A DNA stretch of 64,000 nucleotides. Source: Rhizobium sp. Q54. Its GTDB lineage: Bacteria; Pseudomonadota; Alphaproteobacteria; Rhizobiales; Xanthobacteraceae. The stretch covers positions 23,809-87,808 of the forward strand of contig CAMBQQ010000001.1 of the NCBI GenBank assembly GCA_945870035.1. Direction: 5' to 3'. Shown here piece by piece: positions 1 to 7,866 of this stretch. The translations under genes and the position numbers were made by a program. The notes under the pieces are model-generated. The model searched no databases, was not told the origin of the DNA, and worked only from the letters and a program-made list of their open reading frames with translations. Every line of letters begins with the position of its first letter. Position 1 is the stretch's first letter.

Positions 1-78
1 GCGATGCAGCATATATACAGGTGCAGGGAAGCGCCGAATCGGGGCTGCGAAGAAGAAATCGACTGAGGACATTCTGAT
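1..78. other. window-edge leader before the first gene
   Basis: Frame 1 is open from the window edge to a TGA at 64-66 (22 codons), which could be the tail of an upstream gene, but it shows no recognisable motif. The run ATATATAC at 11-18 is the only promoter-like AT stretch. A GAGGA at 67-72 lies 9 nt before the ATG at 79 and probably serves the acetyltransferase gene. Confidence 0.3.
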
Positions 79-666
79 ATGAGCGACTCCCTGCCCGGCG
101 GCGGCACCGTCCGCAAATTGTGGATCGGCGAGACCGACGCCTACCGCGACCACCTGCTCCGGCTTGACCGGGTCAGCCGGCACACGCGCTTTTCCGGCGC
201 GGTGTCCGACGACTTCATCGCCCGCCATGCCGCCACCGCGATCGGTATCGGCGTCGTGGTGCACGGCTTTTTCGTCGACGGCGTCATGCGCGGCGCCGCC
301 GAGCTGCGGCGCAATGGCGCCTCGCTGGGCGGCATTCTGTCGGACGGGGCGGAGGCCGCCTTCAGCATCGAACAGGAATGGCAGAGCCACGGCGTCGGCA
401 CGGTCTTGCTGGAGCGCACGCTGCTGAGCGCGCGCAACCGCGGCATCAAGCATCTGCGCATGGACTGCCTCGCCGACAACCGGCGCATGCAACAACTGGC
501 GCGCAAGTTCGAGGCCGACCTGAGTTTCGATTTCGGCAGCGTCGTCGGCGAAGTCGATCCGCCGCGCTCGACGCCTTTGTCGCTGATGCGCGAGGCGATG
601 GACGACGCGCACGGCGTCGCCGCCAAGATTTTCGAGGATCAGTCGCGGCTGTTCGGCACCGTCTAG
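79..666 (+). CDS. GNAT family N-acetyltransferase
   Basis: Predicted cytoplasmic acetyl-CoA dependent N-acetyltransferase of 195 residues; the substrate is unknown. The acetyl-CoA loop and helix are recognisable around residues 102-118 (WQSHGVGTVLLERTLLSA), followed by the strand and helix of the GNAT core at about 125-144 (LRMDCLADNRRMQQLARK). About 45 residues follow the core, more than in a minimal GNAT. The ATG at 79 has a GAGGA about 9 nt upstream. Its 3' end overlaps the convergent thpR gene by 4 bp. The family call rests on fold motifs only and nothing nearby suggests a substrate. Confidence 0.8.
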   Translation: MSDSLPGGGTVRKLWIGETDAYRDHLLRLDRVSRHTRFSGAVSDDFIARHAATAIGIGVVVHGFFVDGVMRGAAELRRNGASLGGILSDGAEAAFSIEQEWQSHGVGTVLLERTLLSARNRGIKHLRMDCLADNRRMQQLARKFEADLSFDFGSVVGEVDPPRSTPLSLMREAMDDAHGVAAKIFEDQSRLFGTV

Positions 667-1199
667 GCGCTGAGCGGATAGCGCGCTTCGGCGATGTAGG
701 GCCCGCCGCCGGTCGAGGCGCGCGACGAGAACAACACGAATTCGCTGACAGGGAACGGCGCGGTGCGGAAATAGCCGCGCGCCGACAGGTAATCCGCGAC
801 GTCAAGCGGCGAGCCGTGGCGCAGGCGGGCCAAAGTGACGTGCGGCGTGAACTTGCGCGGCTCCGGATCGAGGCCGATGCGCCGCATCAGGCGTTCCTGC
901 TCGGCCTGCAAGTCCGACAGCGCCGGCTGCGCCGCGACGCTGGCGACCACCGCGCGCGGTTTGTTGCCGCCGAAAGCGGAGAGGCCATCGAGATAAAGAT
1001 CGAAGGCGCCGCGCCGCATCTGGCCGAGGACATAGGCCGCCTCCCGCGCCACTGCGTCGTCGACATCGCCGATGAAACGCAAGGTGACATGATAGTTTTC
1101 GCGGTCGATCCAGCGCGCGCCGGGCAATCCGCCGCGCAAGCGGTCGAGCGCCTCGGCGACGCCGGACGGAATTTCAATCCCGGTGAAAAGACGCGGCAT
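663..1199 (-). CDS. thpR: RNA 2',3'-cyclic phosphodiesterase ThpR (2H phosphoesterase)
   Basis: Member of the LigT/ThpR 2H phosphoesterase family, which opens 2',3'-cyclic phosphate ends of RNA. Both catalytic HxTx motifs are intact: HVTL at residues 37-40 and HVTL at 120-123. The length of 178 residues is normal for the family. It lies 11 bp downstream of tesA on the same strand, so the two are probably cotranscribed, and its end meets the convergent acetyltransferase gene with a 4-bp overlap. The ATG at 1199 gives the usual short N-terminus (MPRLFTGIEIP). I am confident of the family; the physiological RNA substrate is not known for most members. Confidence 0.92.
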   Translation of the reverse strand: MPRLFTGIEIPSGVAEALDRLRGGLPGARWIDRENYHVTLRFIGDVDDAVAREAAYVLGQMRRGAFDLYLDGLSAFGGNKPRAVVASVAAQPALSDLQAEQERLMRRIGLDPEPRKFTPHVTLARLRHGSPLDVADYLSARGYFRTAPFPVSEFVLFSSRASTGGGPYIAEARYPLSA

Positions 1200-1210
1200 G
1201 GCTGATGCTA

Positions 1211-1906
1211 TTACGACCCGCGCGCGGCGCGCACGCGGCCGATCAATTCCTCGACCTTCGGCATAATGCGCTCAACGATCACATCGATGCCGGCGGCGGT
1301 CGGGTGCAGGCCGTCGCGCTGGTTCAGCTTGGCATCGTTGGCGACGCCGTCGAGAAAGAACGGATACAGCACCGTGTCATAGGTTTTGGCGAGATCCGGA
1401 AAGATGCCGTCGAAATCGCGGACATAGTTGGGCCCCATGTTTCGCGGCGCATACATGCCGGCAATCAGCACGGCGATGTTGCGGTCCTTGAGTTTCTTGA
1501 GGATGCCGTCGAGCGCCTTGCGGGTGACCGCCGGATCGATGCCGCGCAGGGCGTCATTGGCGCCGAGTTCGAGGATCACCGCCTCAGTGCCGGGCGGCAC
1601 CGACCAGTCGACACGGCCAAGTCCACCCGACGCCGTGTCGCCCGACACCCCGGCATTGGTGATAGTGACCGCGATGCCCTTCGCCTCCAAAGCCTTCGCC
1701 AATTTGGCCGGAAAGGCTTCCGCCGCCGCCAGGTTGTAGCCAGCCGACAGCGAATCGCCGAGCACCACCATTTTCACCGGGGCATCCGCCGCGAATGCGC
1801 CCTGAGGCGCGATAACGCAGGCCATTGCCAGTAATAAAGCGATCAGCCGCTGGACCCGGGCGAAATTTTCCCCATATGACGGAAATCGTAAGCGGTGGAG
1901 ACTCAT
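1211..1906 (-). CDS. tesA: TesA-like SGNH arylesterase/lysophospholipase, exported
   Basis: Periplasmic SGNH-hydrolase of 231 residues that hydrolyses acyl esters or thioesters. The block I motif GDSLSAGY puts the catalytic Ser at residue 52; GANDALRG is block III, and DGLHPTAAG near the C-terminus carries the catalytic Asp and His. Residues about 18-40 form a signal peptide ending AFAAD. A longer upstream reading frame exists, but the ATG at 1906 is preceded by a good SD (GGAAGGTGATTTC) and gives a proper signal peptide. It is divergent from ybbA-ybbP, the tesA-ybbA-ybbP arrangement known from E. coli. The start codon overlaps the ybbA start codon by 2 bp. Confidence 0.9.
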   Translation of the reverse strand: MSLHRLRFPSYGENFARVQRLIALLLAMACVIAPQGAFAADAPVKMVVLGDSLSAGYNLAAAEAFPAKLAKALEAKGIAVTITNAGVSGDTASGGLGRVDWSVPPGTEAVILELGANDALRGIDPAVTRKALDGILKKLKDRNIAVLIAGMYAPRNMGPNYVRDFDGIFPDLAKTYDTVLYPFFLDGVANDAKLNQRDGLHPTAAGIDVIVERIMPKVEELIGRVRAARGS

Positions 1907-1907
1907 G
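1904..1907. promoter_or_regulatory. overlapping head-to-head start codons of tesA and ybbA
   Basis: The four bases CATG hold both start codons: ATG on the plus strand at 1905-1907 (ybbA) and ATG on the minus strand at 1906-1904 (tesA). Each has an SD just inside the other gene: GGTGGAG at about 1894-1900 for ybbA, and the complement of CACCTTCCC at about 1912-1920 for tesA. The two genes therefore share no intergenic DNA, and each promoter must lie inside the opposite coding sequence. Confidence 0.75.
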
Positions 1908-2597
1908 AAATCACCTTCCCAGCCTGAACCGGCCATTGCCTTGGCCGGCGTTAATTTGTCGCTCGGGCAGGGAGCCGCCCGCGTCCATATTCTCAAGGAC
2001 ATCCACCTCAATATAGGCAGCGGCGAGGCGATTGGCATGATCGGGCCGTCCGGCTCGGGCAAATCGACGCTGCTGATGGTGATGGCCGGGCTGGAACGCG
2101 CCGACGCCGGTTCGGTCTCGGTGGCCGGCGAAGAACTCGGACGTCTCGATGAGGACGCGCTGGCGCGCTTTCGCGGCCGCAATGTCGGCATCGTCTTTCA
2201 ATCCTTTCATCTGATCCCGACCATAACGGCGCTGGAAAACGTCGCGGTGCCGCTCGAGCTTGCCGGCGTCGCCGACGCCAATGAGCGGGCGCAGGCCGAA
2301 CTTGAAGCCGTCGGCCTCGGTCAACGCATCCATCACTATCCGGCGCAACTGTCCGGCGGCGAGCAGCAGCGTGTCGCAGTGGCGCGCGCTCTGGCGCCGA
2401 ACCCGGCGATCCTCGTGGCCGACGAGCCGACCGGAAATCTCGATGAAGACACCGGCAAGGCGATCGTCGATCTGCTGTTCGCCGGTCACGAAAAGCGCGG
2501 CACGACTTTGGTGCTGGTGACGCACGACCCGTCGCTGGCGAAAAGGTGTGGACGTGTCGTCCGCTTGCGCTCCGGCCATGTCCTGGACGCCGCATGA
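1905..2597 (+). CDS. ybbA: ABC transporter ATP-binding protein, YbbA/LolD class
   Basis: ATPase subunit of 230 residues belonging to the MacB/LolD/YbbA class that pairs with FtsX-fold permeases. Walker A is GPSGSGKST at residues 47-55, the Q-loop is in VFQSFHLIP, the signature is [15 protein letters not shown] near residue 150, and Walker B is [12 protein letters not shown]. The partner permease ybbP follows 175 bp downstream. The start at 1905 has GGTGGAG 4-5 nt upstream. The gap to ybbP is filled by a palindromic repeat. The TesA neighbour suggests a role with lipid or envelope substrates, which is inference from synteny. Confidence 0.93.
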   Translation: MKSPSQPEPAIALAGVNLSLGQGAARVHILKDIHLNIGSGEAIGMIGPSGSGKSTLLMVMAGLERADAGSVSVAGEELGRLDEDALARFRGRNVGIVFQSFHLIPTITALENVAVPLELAGVADANERAQAELEAVGLGQRIHHYPAQLSGGEQQRVAVARALAPNPAILVADEPTGNLDEDTGKAIVDLLFAGHEKRGTTLVLVTHDPSLAKRCGRVVRLRSGHVLDAA

Positions 2598-2645
2598 GGC
2601 AAATAGTTTCTCATTGTAGCGATGGCGTCGCGGCGCGCTCAGCCT

Positions 2646-2751
2646 GCTCCCTCCCCCCTTGTGGGGGAGGGTTGGGGAGGGGGGTGGAACATAACGCGCG
2701 CTCCTCGCCATTACCCCCCTCCCTGTCCCGCCCCCACAAGGGGGGAGGGAA
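2646..2751. repeat. BIME-like inverted repeat, CTCCCC/GGGGAG family, copy 1
   Basis: Two near-identical arms in inverted orientation, about 2646-2686 and 2713-2750, each carrying a small hairpin of the type CCTCCCCCCTTGTGGGGGAGG. The element fills the space between ybbA and ybbP. Related GGGGAG/CTCCCC composites occur at 12411, 20173 and 40918, so this is a dispersed palindromic family. Confidence 0.85.
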
Positions 2752-2772
2752 CGACAATCGCGAGGCCAGGTC

Positions 2773-5355
2773 ATGCTGAACGCAAGCCCGGTATCGCCGG
2801 TTGCCGCGGAATCAAAACAGGCGTGGCTGCCCCTCCGCTACGCGCTGCGCGAGATGCGCGGGGGCCTCAGCGGCTTCTATGTCTTCATCGCTTGCATCGC
2901 GCTCGGCTCGATGGCCATTGCCGGTGTCGGCTCGCTCGCCGCCAGCCTCTCCGATGGCTTGTCGCGCGAAGGCCAGGTCATCCTCGGCGGCGATCTGTCG
3001 TTCACCTTGATCCAACGCGAAATCACCGACAGCGAAAAAAAGCTTCTGCAAAGCCGCGGCACGGTGTCGAGCGCGGCCACCTTGCGCGCCATGGCGCGCA
3101 GCGAAAGCGGAGAAGCAACTCTCGTCGAATTGAAAGCCGTCGATGACAACTATCCGCTGTACGGCACGGTCAAACTCGAACCGGCCGGACCGCTCACTGA
3201 GGCTTTGGCCGAGCGCACTGGCGCCTACGGCGCCGCCGCCGACCCGACCTTGATGGCGCGGCTCGGCATCCAACCAGGCGCACGCGTCACCATCGGCACC
3301 GCCACAATCGAAATTCGCGCCGCTTTGGCCAATGAGCCGGACAAGCTCGCCGGCGGCATCGGCTTCGGACCGCGCCTGCTGGTCAGCGAAGCGGCGTTAC
3401 GCGCCACAGGTCTGGTGCAGCCCGGCAGTCTGGTGCGCTGGATCTATCGCCTGCGCCTGCCGGCCAACGACTCAAGCGACGCGGCGGCGCTTGCCGTCAC
3501 CGCGCAGGCGCGCGCAACTTTGCCCGAGGCCGGCTGGGAAATTCGCAGCCGCACCAATGCCTCGCCGCAGCTCGAGCGCAACGTCAACCGCTTCACCCAA
3601 TTCCTCACCATTGTCGGCCTGACCGCCCTGCTGGTCGGCGGCGTCGGCGTCGGCAATGCGGTGAAGAGCCATCTCGACCGCCGGCGCGAAACCATCGCCA
3701 CGTTGAAGGCGCTGGGGGCGAGCGGCGCGCGCGTGTTCACGATCTACCTAACGCAGGTCTTGCTGCTGGCCGTGATCGGCGGCGCCATTGGCGCCATGCT
3801 GGGCGCGGCCCTGCCTTTCATCATCTCATGGACGTTCGGCGCCATCATTCCGCTGCCGCTGGCGCCGACCTTGCAGCCGGCCGAACTGATGCTGTCGATG
3901 CTCTATGGCTTGCTGACGGCGCTCGCTTTCGCGTTATGGCCGCTGGGACGCGCGCATGACGTGCCGGTCGGCGCGCTGTTCCGCGACGTCGTCGCGGCGC
4001 AGCCGAGCTGGCCGCGCCGCATTTACATCGCCGCGACCGCCGCCGCCGTGCTCGTCCTCGGCAGCGTCGCCATCCTGCTCGCCTATGACCGCCGCGTCGC
4101 GCTGATTTATGTCGGCGTCGCCGCCGCCGTCTTCCTGCTGCTGCGGCTGGTCGGCTCTCTGCTGATGACCATCGCGCGCCACGCGCCGCGCGTGCGCAAC
4201 ACCGGCCTGCGCATGGCCATCGCCAACATCCACCGCCCCGGCGCGCTGACGCCGACCATCGTGCTGTCGCTCGGCCTCGGCATCGCGCTGCTCGTCACCG
4301 TGATCGAGATCGACGCCAATCTGCGCGCGCAATTCGCAAACGAACTGCCGGCCAAGGCGCCGTCGTTCTATTTCCTCGACATCCCGGCCGACCAGGCCAA
4401 GCCGTTCGGCAATTTCGTCCGCGCCAAGGCGCCGGGCGCGAAGCTGGAAGAAGTGCCGATGCTGCGCGGCCGCATCGTCGCCGCCAACGGCATCCGCGCC
4501 GAAAACATCAAGCCGAAGGAGGAAGCCGCCTGGGTGCTGCAAAGCGACCGCGGCATCACCTATAGCGGCACGATTCCCGAAGGCTCGCGGCTGGTCGAGG
4601 GCGAATGGTGGAGCCCGGATTACACCGGAGAGCCTTTGGTGTCGTTCGAGAAACGCATCGCCGACGGCCTCGGCCTGAAAGTCGGCGATCCGGTCACCGT
4701 CAATGTGCTCGGCCGCGACATTACCGCCAAAATCGCCAACACGCGCACGGTCGACTGGCAAAACCTCGGCATCAATTTCGTCATGGTGTTTTCGCCGCAC
4801 GCCTTCGACGGCGCGCCGCACACGCATCTTGCGACGCTCACTTACGACGGCGGCGGCACGCCGGCGCAAGAATCGGCCGTCATCCGCGCGGTGGCGCAGG
4901 ATTATCCGATGGTCACCAGCGTGCGCGTCAAGGATGCGCTCGACGCCATTGGCGCCTTGATCGGCAATCTGGTGCTGGCGATTCGCGGCGCATCCGGGCT
5001 GACGCTACTGGTGGCGGCGCTTGTGCTGGGCGGCGCGCTCGCCGCCGGCCACCGGCACCGCGTCTATGACGCCGTCATCCTCAAGACCTTGGGCGCGACG
5101 CGGCTGCGCCTGCTGGGTGCCTATGCCATCGAATACATGCTGCTGGGACTGGCCACCGCCGTGTTCGGCGTGTTCGCCGGATCGGCGGCCAGTTGGCTCA
5201 TTGTGACAGAGCTGATGCACCTGAAGTTCGCCTGGCAGCCGGTGCCTGCACTGATGTCGACGGCCGCCGCGGTGCTGGTGACGGTCGGTTTGGGGCTCGC
5301 CGGAACGTTTTCGGCGCTGGGGCAGAAGCCGGCGCCGGTTCTGCGCAACCTGTAA
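2773..5355 (+). CDS. ybbP: ABC transporter permease, YbbP/FtsX-like
   Basis: Large inner-membrane permease of 860 residues. The sequence shows one N-terminal helix (about 35-60), a long periplasmic part, a first cluster of helices around residues 270-400, further helices around 415-520, a second periplasmic domain, and a final FtsX-type helix triplet at about 730-855. This double-FtsX layout is that of YbbP-type permeases. It forms a transporter with YbbA, encoded just upstream. The substrate is unknown; by analogy with MacB/LolCDE the complex may move or extract a lipid or hydrophobic compound rather than import a solute. Start: ATG at 2773. Confidence 0.9.
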   Translation: MLNASPVSPVAAESKQAWLPLRYALREMRGGLSGFYVFIACIALGSMAIAGVGSLAASLSDGLSREGQVILGGDLSFTLIQREITDSEKKLLQSRGTVSSAATLRAMARSESGEATLVELKAVDDNYPLYGTVKLEPAGPLTEALAERTGAYGAAADPTLMARLGIQPGARVTIGTATIEIRAALANEPDKLAGGIGFGPRLLVSEAALRATGLVQPGSLVRWIYRLRLPANDSSDAAALAVTAQARATLPEAGWEIRSRTNASPQLERNVNRFTQFLTIVGLTALLVGGVGVGNAVKSHLDRRRETIATLKALGASGARVFTIYLTQVLLLAVIGGAIGAMLGAALPFIISWTFGAIIPLPLAPTLQPAELMLSMLYGLLTALAFALWPLGRAHDVPVGALFRDVVAAQPSWPRRIYIAATAAAVLVLGSVAILLAYDRRVALIYVGVAAAVFLLLRLVGSLLMTIARHAPRVRNTGLRMAIANIHRPGALTPTIVLSLGLGIALLVTVIEIDANLRAQFANELPAKAPSFYFLDIPADQAKPFGNFVRAKAPGAKLEEVPMLRGRIVAANGIRAENIKPKEEAAWVLQSDRGITYSGTIPEGSRLVEGEWWSPDYTGEPLVSFEKRIADGLGLKVGDPVTVNVLGRDITAKIANTRTVDWQNLGINFVMVFSPHAFDGAPHTHLATLTYDGGGTPAQESAVIRAVAQDYPMVTSVRVKDALDAIGALIGNLVLAIRGASGLTLLVAALVLGGALAAGHRHRVYDAVILKTLGATRLRLLGAYAIEYMLLGLATAVFGVFAGSAASWLIVTELMHLKFAWQPVPALMSTAAAVLVTVGLGLAGTFSALGQKPAPVLRNL

Positions 5356-5402
5356 GGGCAGCCGTTTACCAGCGACATTCCGCCGCGCGGCCGGGCAATG
5401 TG

Positions 5403-5431
5403 CTGCTTTGCCGTCCTTTTTGAGCTATAAT
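5403..5431 (+). promoter_or_regulatory. candidate sigma-70 promoter upstream of the YccA-like gene
   Basis: A perfect TATAAT lies at 5426-5431. The hexamer at 17-bp spacing (CTGCTT at 5403-5408) is a weak -35 match. Use of this promoter would give a leader of about 170 nt before the ATG at 5608. That leader contains a 31-codon ORF at 5462-5557, discussed in the findings. Confidence 0.4.
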
Positions 5432-5607
5432 GGCGCTTCGCGCGATGGTTAAGGTTTCGCAATGAAGCCGGGTCATCATCAAGCCATATCTGGCGCACAG
5501 GCTCGCCAATCACTAGATTTGATCCACGAGCGCGACGGCAAAGGCCGGCGCGCCTGACGTGAACCGGTCTCCGAGACAGAGATCGGGGCCATAGAGAGGG
5601 AACTGAG

Positions 5608-6366
5608 ATGTCGGATTTCGACCGTAACGTAGCCGCCCGCGGCTTCGGCGCCGCCGGTTCGGCAGCCGCGATCGATGCAGGCCTGCGCGCCTACATGCTT
5701 CGTATCTATAACTACATGGCCGCCGGTGTTGCTATCACCGGCGTGGTCGCCTGGTTTACCTTCAACGCCGCCGTGGTTGATAGCTCGGCCGCGCAACTGG
5801 TGCTGACCGACTTCGGCCGGACGATCTACGGCGGCCCGCTGATGATCGCGCTGTTCCTCGGCACGCTCGGCATCGTGTTCTTCCTGAGCTTCCGCATCAA
5901 CAAGCTACAGGCATCGACGGCACTGATGCTGTTCATGGCCTATTCGGCCCTGCTCGGCTTGATGCTGTCGTCGGTGATGCTGACCTACACCGGTACGTCG
6001 ATCGCCCGCACCTTCTTCATCTCGGCGGCGTCGTTCGGCGCGTTGAGCCTGTACGGCTACACCACGCAGCGCGATCTCTCGCCGATCGGCTCGTTCCTGA
6101 TCATGGGCCTGTTCGGGCTTATCCTGGCGATGGTCGTCAACATTTTCCTGCAGAGCTCCGGCCTTGGCTTCGCCATCTCGGCGATCGGCGTTCTGATCTT
6201 CGCGGGCCTGACCGCCTGGGATACCCAGAAGATCAAGGAAATGTACGACAGCAACGATGACGGCACGGTCGCGGGCCGCAAGTCGGTGATGGGCGCGCTG
6301 ACGCTCTATCTCGACTTCATCAACCTGTTCCTGTTCATGCTGCGGTTCATGGGCGACCGCCGCTAA
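5608..6366 (+). CDS. Bax inhibitor-1/YccA family membrane protein
   Basis: Polytopic inner-membrane protein of 252 residues with about seven hydrophobic helices starting near residue 36, typical of the BI-1/YccA (TMBIM) family. In E. coli YccA is a substrate and modulator of the FtsH protease; other members act as calcium or proton leak channels. The tail has the conserved pattern TLYLDFINLFLFMLRF common in alphaproteobacterial members. GAGAGGGAACTGAG before the ATG at 5608 supplies the SD. A strong terminator follows 28 bp after the stop, so the gene is probably monocistronic. The function here is inferred from the family only. Confidence 0.9.
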   Translation: MSDFDRNVAARGFGAAGSAAAIDAGLRAYMLRIYNYMAAGVAITGVVAWFTFNAAVVDSSAAQLVLTDFGRTIYGGPLMIALFLGTLGIVFFLSFRINKLQASTALMLFMAYSALLGLMLSSVMLTYTGTSIARTFFISAASFGALSLYGYTTQRDLSPIGSFLIMGLFGLILAMVVNIFLQSSGLGFAISAIGVLIFAGLTAWDTQKIKEMYDSNDDGTVAGRKSVMGALTLYLDFINLFLFMLRFMGDRR

Positions 6367-6394
6367 CGCAGCCAGACAGGTGTGAGAGTTAAAG

Positions 6395-6427
6395 CGCCCC
6401 GGCTTGATGCCGGGGCGTTTTCTTTTT
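6395..6427 (+). terminator. intrinsic terminator after the YccA-like gene
   Basis: Perfect 9-bp stem CGCCCCGGC (6395-6403) with GCCGGGGCG (6409-6417), loop TTGAT, followed by TTTTCTTTTT. It ends only 12 nt before the next start codon. Confidence 0.9.
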
Positions 6428-6439
6428 AGTACGGTGCGC

Positions 6440-6955
6440 ATGAACATCCGCCCCACCACGCCCGCCGATATCCCCGCCATTACCCGCATTTACGCGCATG
6501 CGGTACTGCACGGCACCGCCACGTTCGAGCTGGAGCCGCCGGACGAGGCCGAGATGATGCGCCGCTTCGGGAAGCTGCGCGCCGGCAATTTTCCTTATGT
6601 CGTCGCCGAGATCGACGGCACGGTCGCCGGCTACGCCTATGCCGGTTTGTTTCGCGAGCGCCCCGCCTATCGCTTCACCGTCGAGGATTCGATCTACATC
6701 GCGCCGGAGATGCACCGCCGCGGCATCGGCCGCGCATTGCTGATGCGGCTGATCGCCGATACGGAAGCGGCCGGGTTCCGGCAGATGATGGCGGTTATCG
6801 GCGATTCGGCAAATACCGGCTCCATCGCGGTGCATCGCGCCTGCGGCTTCAAGGACGCCGGCGTCTACGACGCAGTCGGGTTCAAGTTCGGCCGCTGGCT
6901 CGACACCGTGCAGATGCAGCGGGCGCTGGGCGAGGGAAGCAGGACGGTGCCTTGA
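6440..6955 (+). CDS. GNAT acetyltransferase, phosphinothricin acetyltransferase-like
   Basis: N-acetyltransferase of 171 residues resembling the PAT/Bar and methionine sulfoximine acetyltransferase group. The N-terminus MNIRPTTPADIPAITRIYAHAV is the usual opening, FELEPPDEAEM follows, and HRRGIGRALLMRLI is the acetyl-CoA binding motif; SIAVHRACGFKDAGV closes the core. An in-frame ATG at 6404 lies inside the terminator, so 6440 is preferred. There is no SD within the 12 nt between the T-run and the ATG, so translation may be leaderless or the true 5' end lies within the terminator. Amino acid or amino-acid-analogue detoxification is the usual role. Confidence 0.85.
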   Translation: MNIRPTTPADIPAITRIYAHAVLHGTATFELEPPDEAEMMRRFGKLRAGNFPYVVAEIDGTVAGYAYAGLFRERPAYRFTVEDSIYIAPEMHRRGIGRALLMRLIADTEAAGFRQMMAVIGDSANTGSIAVHRACGFKDAGVYDAVGFKFGRWLDTVQMQRALGEGSRTVP

Positions 6956-6962
6956 TCCTCTT

Positions 6963-7043
6963 GCCCCGGACGCGGTGCGTCACCATAAGCGCGTCTACGC
7001 GCGTCTTTGACGCGCTATGGTGACGCGCCGCAGAGCCGGGGCC
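6963..7043. repeat. palindromic repeat, ATAAGCGCGTCTACGCGCG family, copy 1
   Basis: Outer arms GCCCCGG and CCGGGGC enclose an 18-bp hairpin with one bulged base: 6977-6995 pairs with 7009-7026. The central 34 bases recur almost unchanged at 50886-50921. A further small hairpin (GCGCACCG/CGGTGC) lies at about 7082-7100. The stretch to 7125 holds no other feature. Confidence 0.8.
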
Positions 7044-7125
7044 GTCGCGCGTTCAGAGCTTGGAACGGTCCCGGTTCTGCAGCGCACCGTTTCACGGTGC
7101 ACTGCGCCCGGGAAAAGAAGAAAGA

Positions 7126-7515
7126 TCAATCCCCCACCAGCGCCAGCGACTTGTCGATGACGCGGAGCACGCGGTCCAGTTCATGGCCGCGGCGCAGGAT
7201 CAGGCCGGTCGCCGAGATGACGCTGTAGGCGCCCTGCTTCTGCTCGAGCTTCGGATTTTTTTCGATGCGGTATAAAGGCACTTCCGACGAACGGCGGAAC
7301 ACCGAAAACACCGCGCGGTCTTTGAGAAAATCGATGGCGTAGTCGCGCCATTCGCCGGCGGCGACCATGCGGCCGTACAGGTCGAGGATGCGGTTGAGTT
7401 CGCGGCGATTGAAGGTGACCTGGTTCAGCAGATTGACGGGAGCGGCCGTGCTGCGCGCCGGGGAGCCGCCCCCGGGAAACTGGCTTGGGTTGATTTCGCC
7501 GGAACCGACACTCAT
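7126..7515 (-). CDS. DUF2794 family protein
   Basis: Alphaproteobacterial protein of 129 residues matching the DUF2794 family; no biochemical function is established. The conserved core runs from VTFNRRELNRILDLYGRMVA to the C-terminus, with WRDYAIDFLKDRAVFSVFRR in the middle and a charged, non-membrane composition; the first 30 residues are a Ser/Pro/Gly-rich linker. The reading frame stays open upstream to 7674, but the ATG at 7515 has an excellent SD (AAAGGAGG), which fixes the start. No operon partner is visible: repeats lie on both sides. Confidence 0.85.
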   Translation of the reverse strand: MSVGSGEINPSQFPGGGSPARSTAAPVNLLNQVTFNRRELNRILDLYGRMVAAGEWRDYAIDFLKDRAVFSVFRRSSEVPLYRIEKNPKLEQKQGAYSVISATGLILRRGHELDRVLRVIDKSLALVGD

Positions 7516-7866
7516 GCGGCGCCTCCTTTTCTCAGTTGGCGCAATGATCGCCCCGCCTGCCAGCCCCCGCAAGCCCTCGTTGCGGCAATTCTGGCCGCAA
7601 AAAGCGCCGAAATGGCGAGTTTTTGCGATCACGAACTCGTTAAGTGCCCCACAATAACGCCCTATTTCGGCCAATCGCCGGTCACGAGGCGTTGCGATAA
7701 ATCGATCGTTGCCTAAGGCCCGGTCCGGTTGATCTCCGGATTCCTCAGCCCCCCAGCCCCCCGGGGGTCGATCGACCGGGCCAACGGTAGCGTAGAGTTG
7801 AGTTAAGCGTTGGATTGAAATCCCCTAAGTCTTAGGGCCGGCTTGTCGCCGGCCGTTTTTTTTGGT
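7516..7866. other. intergenic stretch with palindromes and an orphan terminator
   Basis: Between DUF2794 and the DUF1223 gene lie about 460 bp without a gene. The part to 7700 is the upstream region of DUF2794. Further on are CCCCCGGGGG (7758-7767) and the 12-bp palindrome GGTCGATCGACC (7766-7777), then a plus-strand intrinsic terminator at 7836-7863 with no plus-strand gene in front of it. A small RNA ending there is possible; I see no clear promoter for it. Confidence 0.5.
7836..7863 (+). terminator. orphan intrinsic terminator
   Basis: Stem GGCCGGC (7836-7842) with GCCGGCC (7848-7854), loop TTGTC, then G and eight T. The nearest plus-strand gene ends at 6955, almost 900 bp upstream and beyond an opposing gene, so it may end an unannotated small transcript. 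Confidence 0.75.

Noticed and set aside
378-1205. 275-codon frame across the first acetyltransferase and thpR
   Set aside because: Overlaps two well-supported genes, has Arg/Ala-rich composition and no domain.
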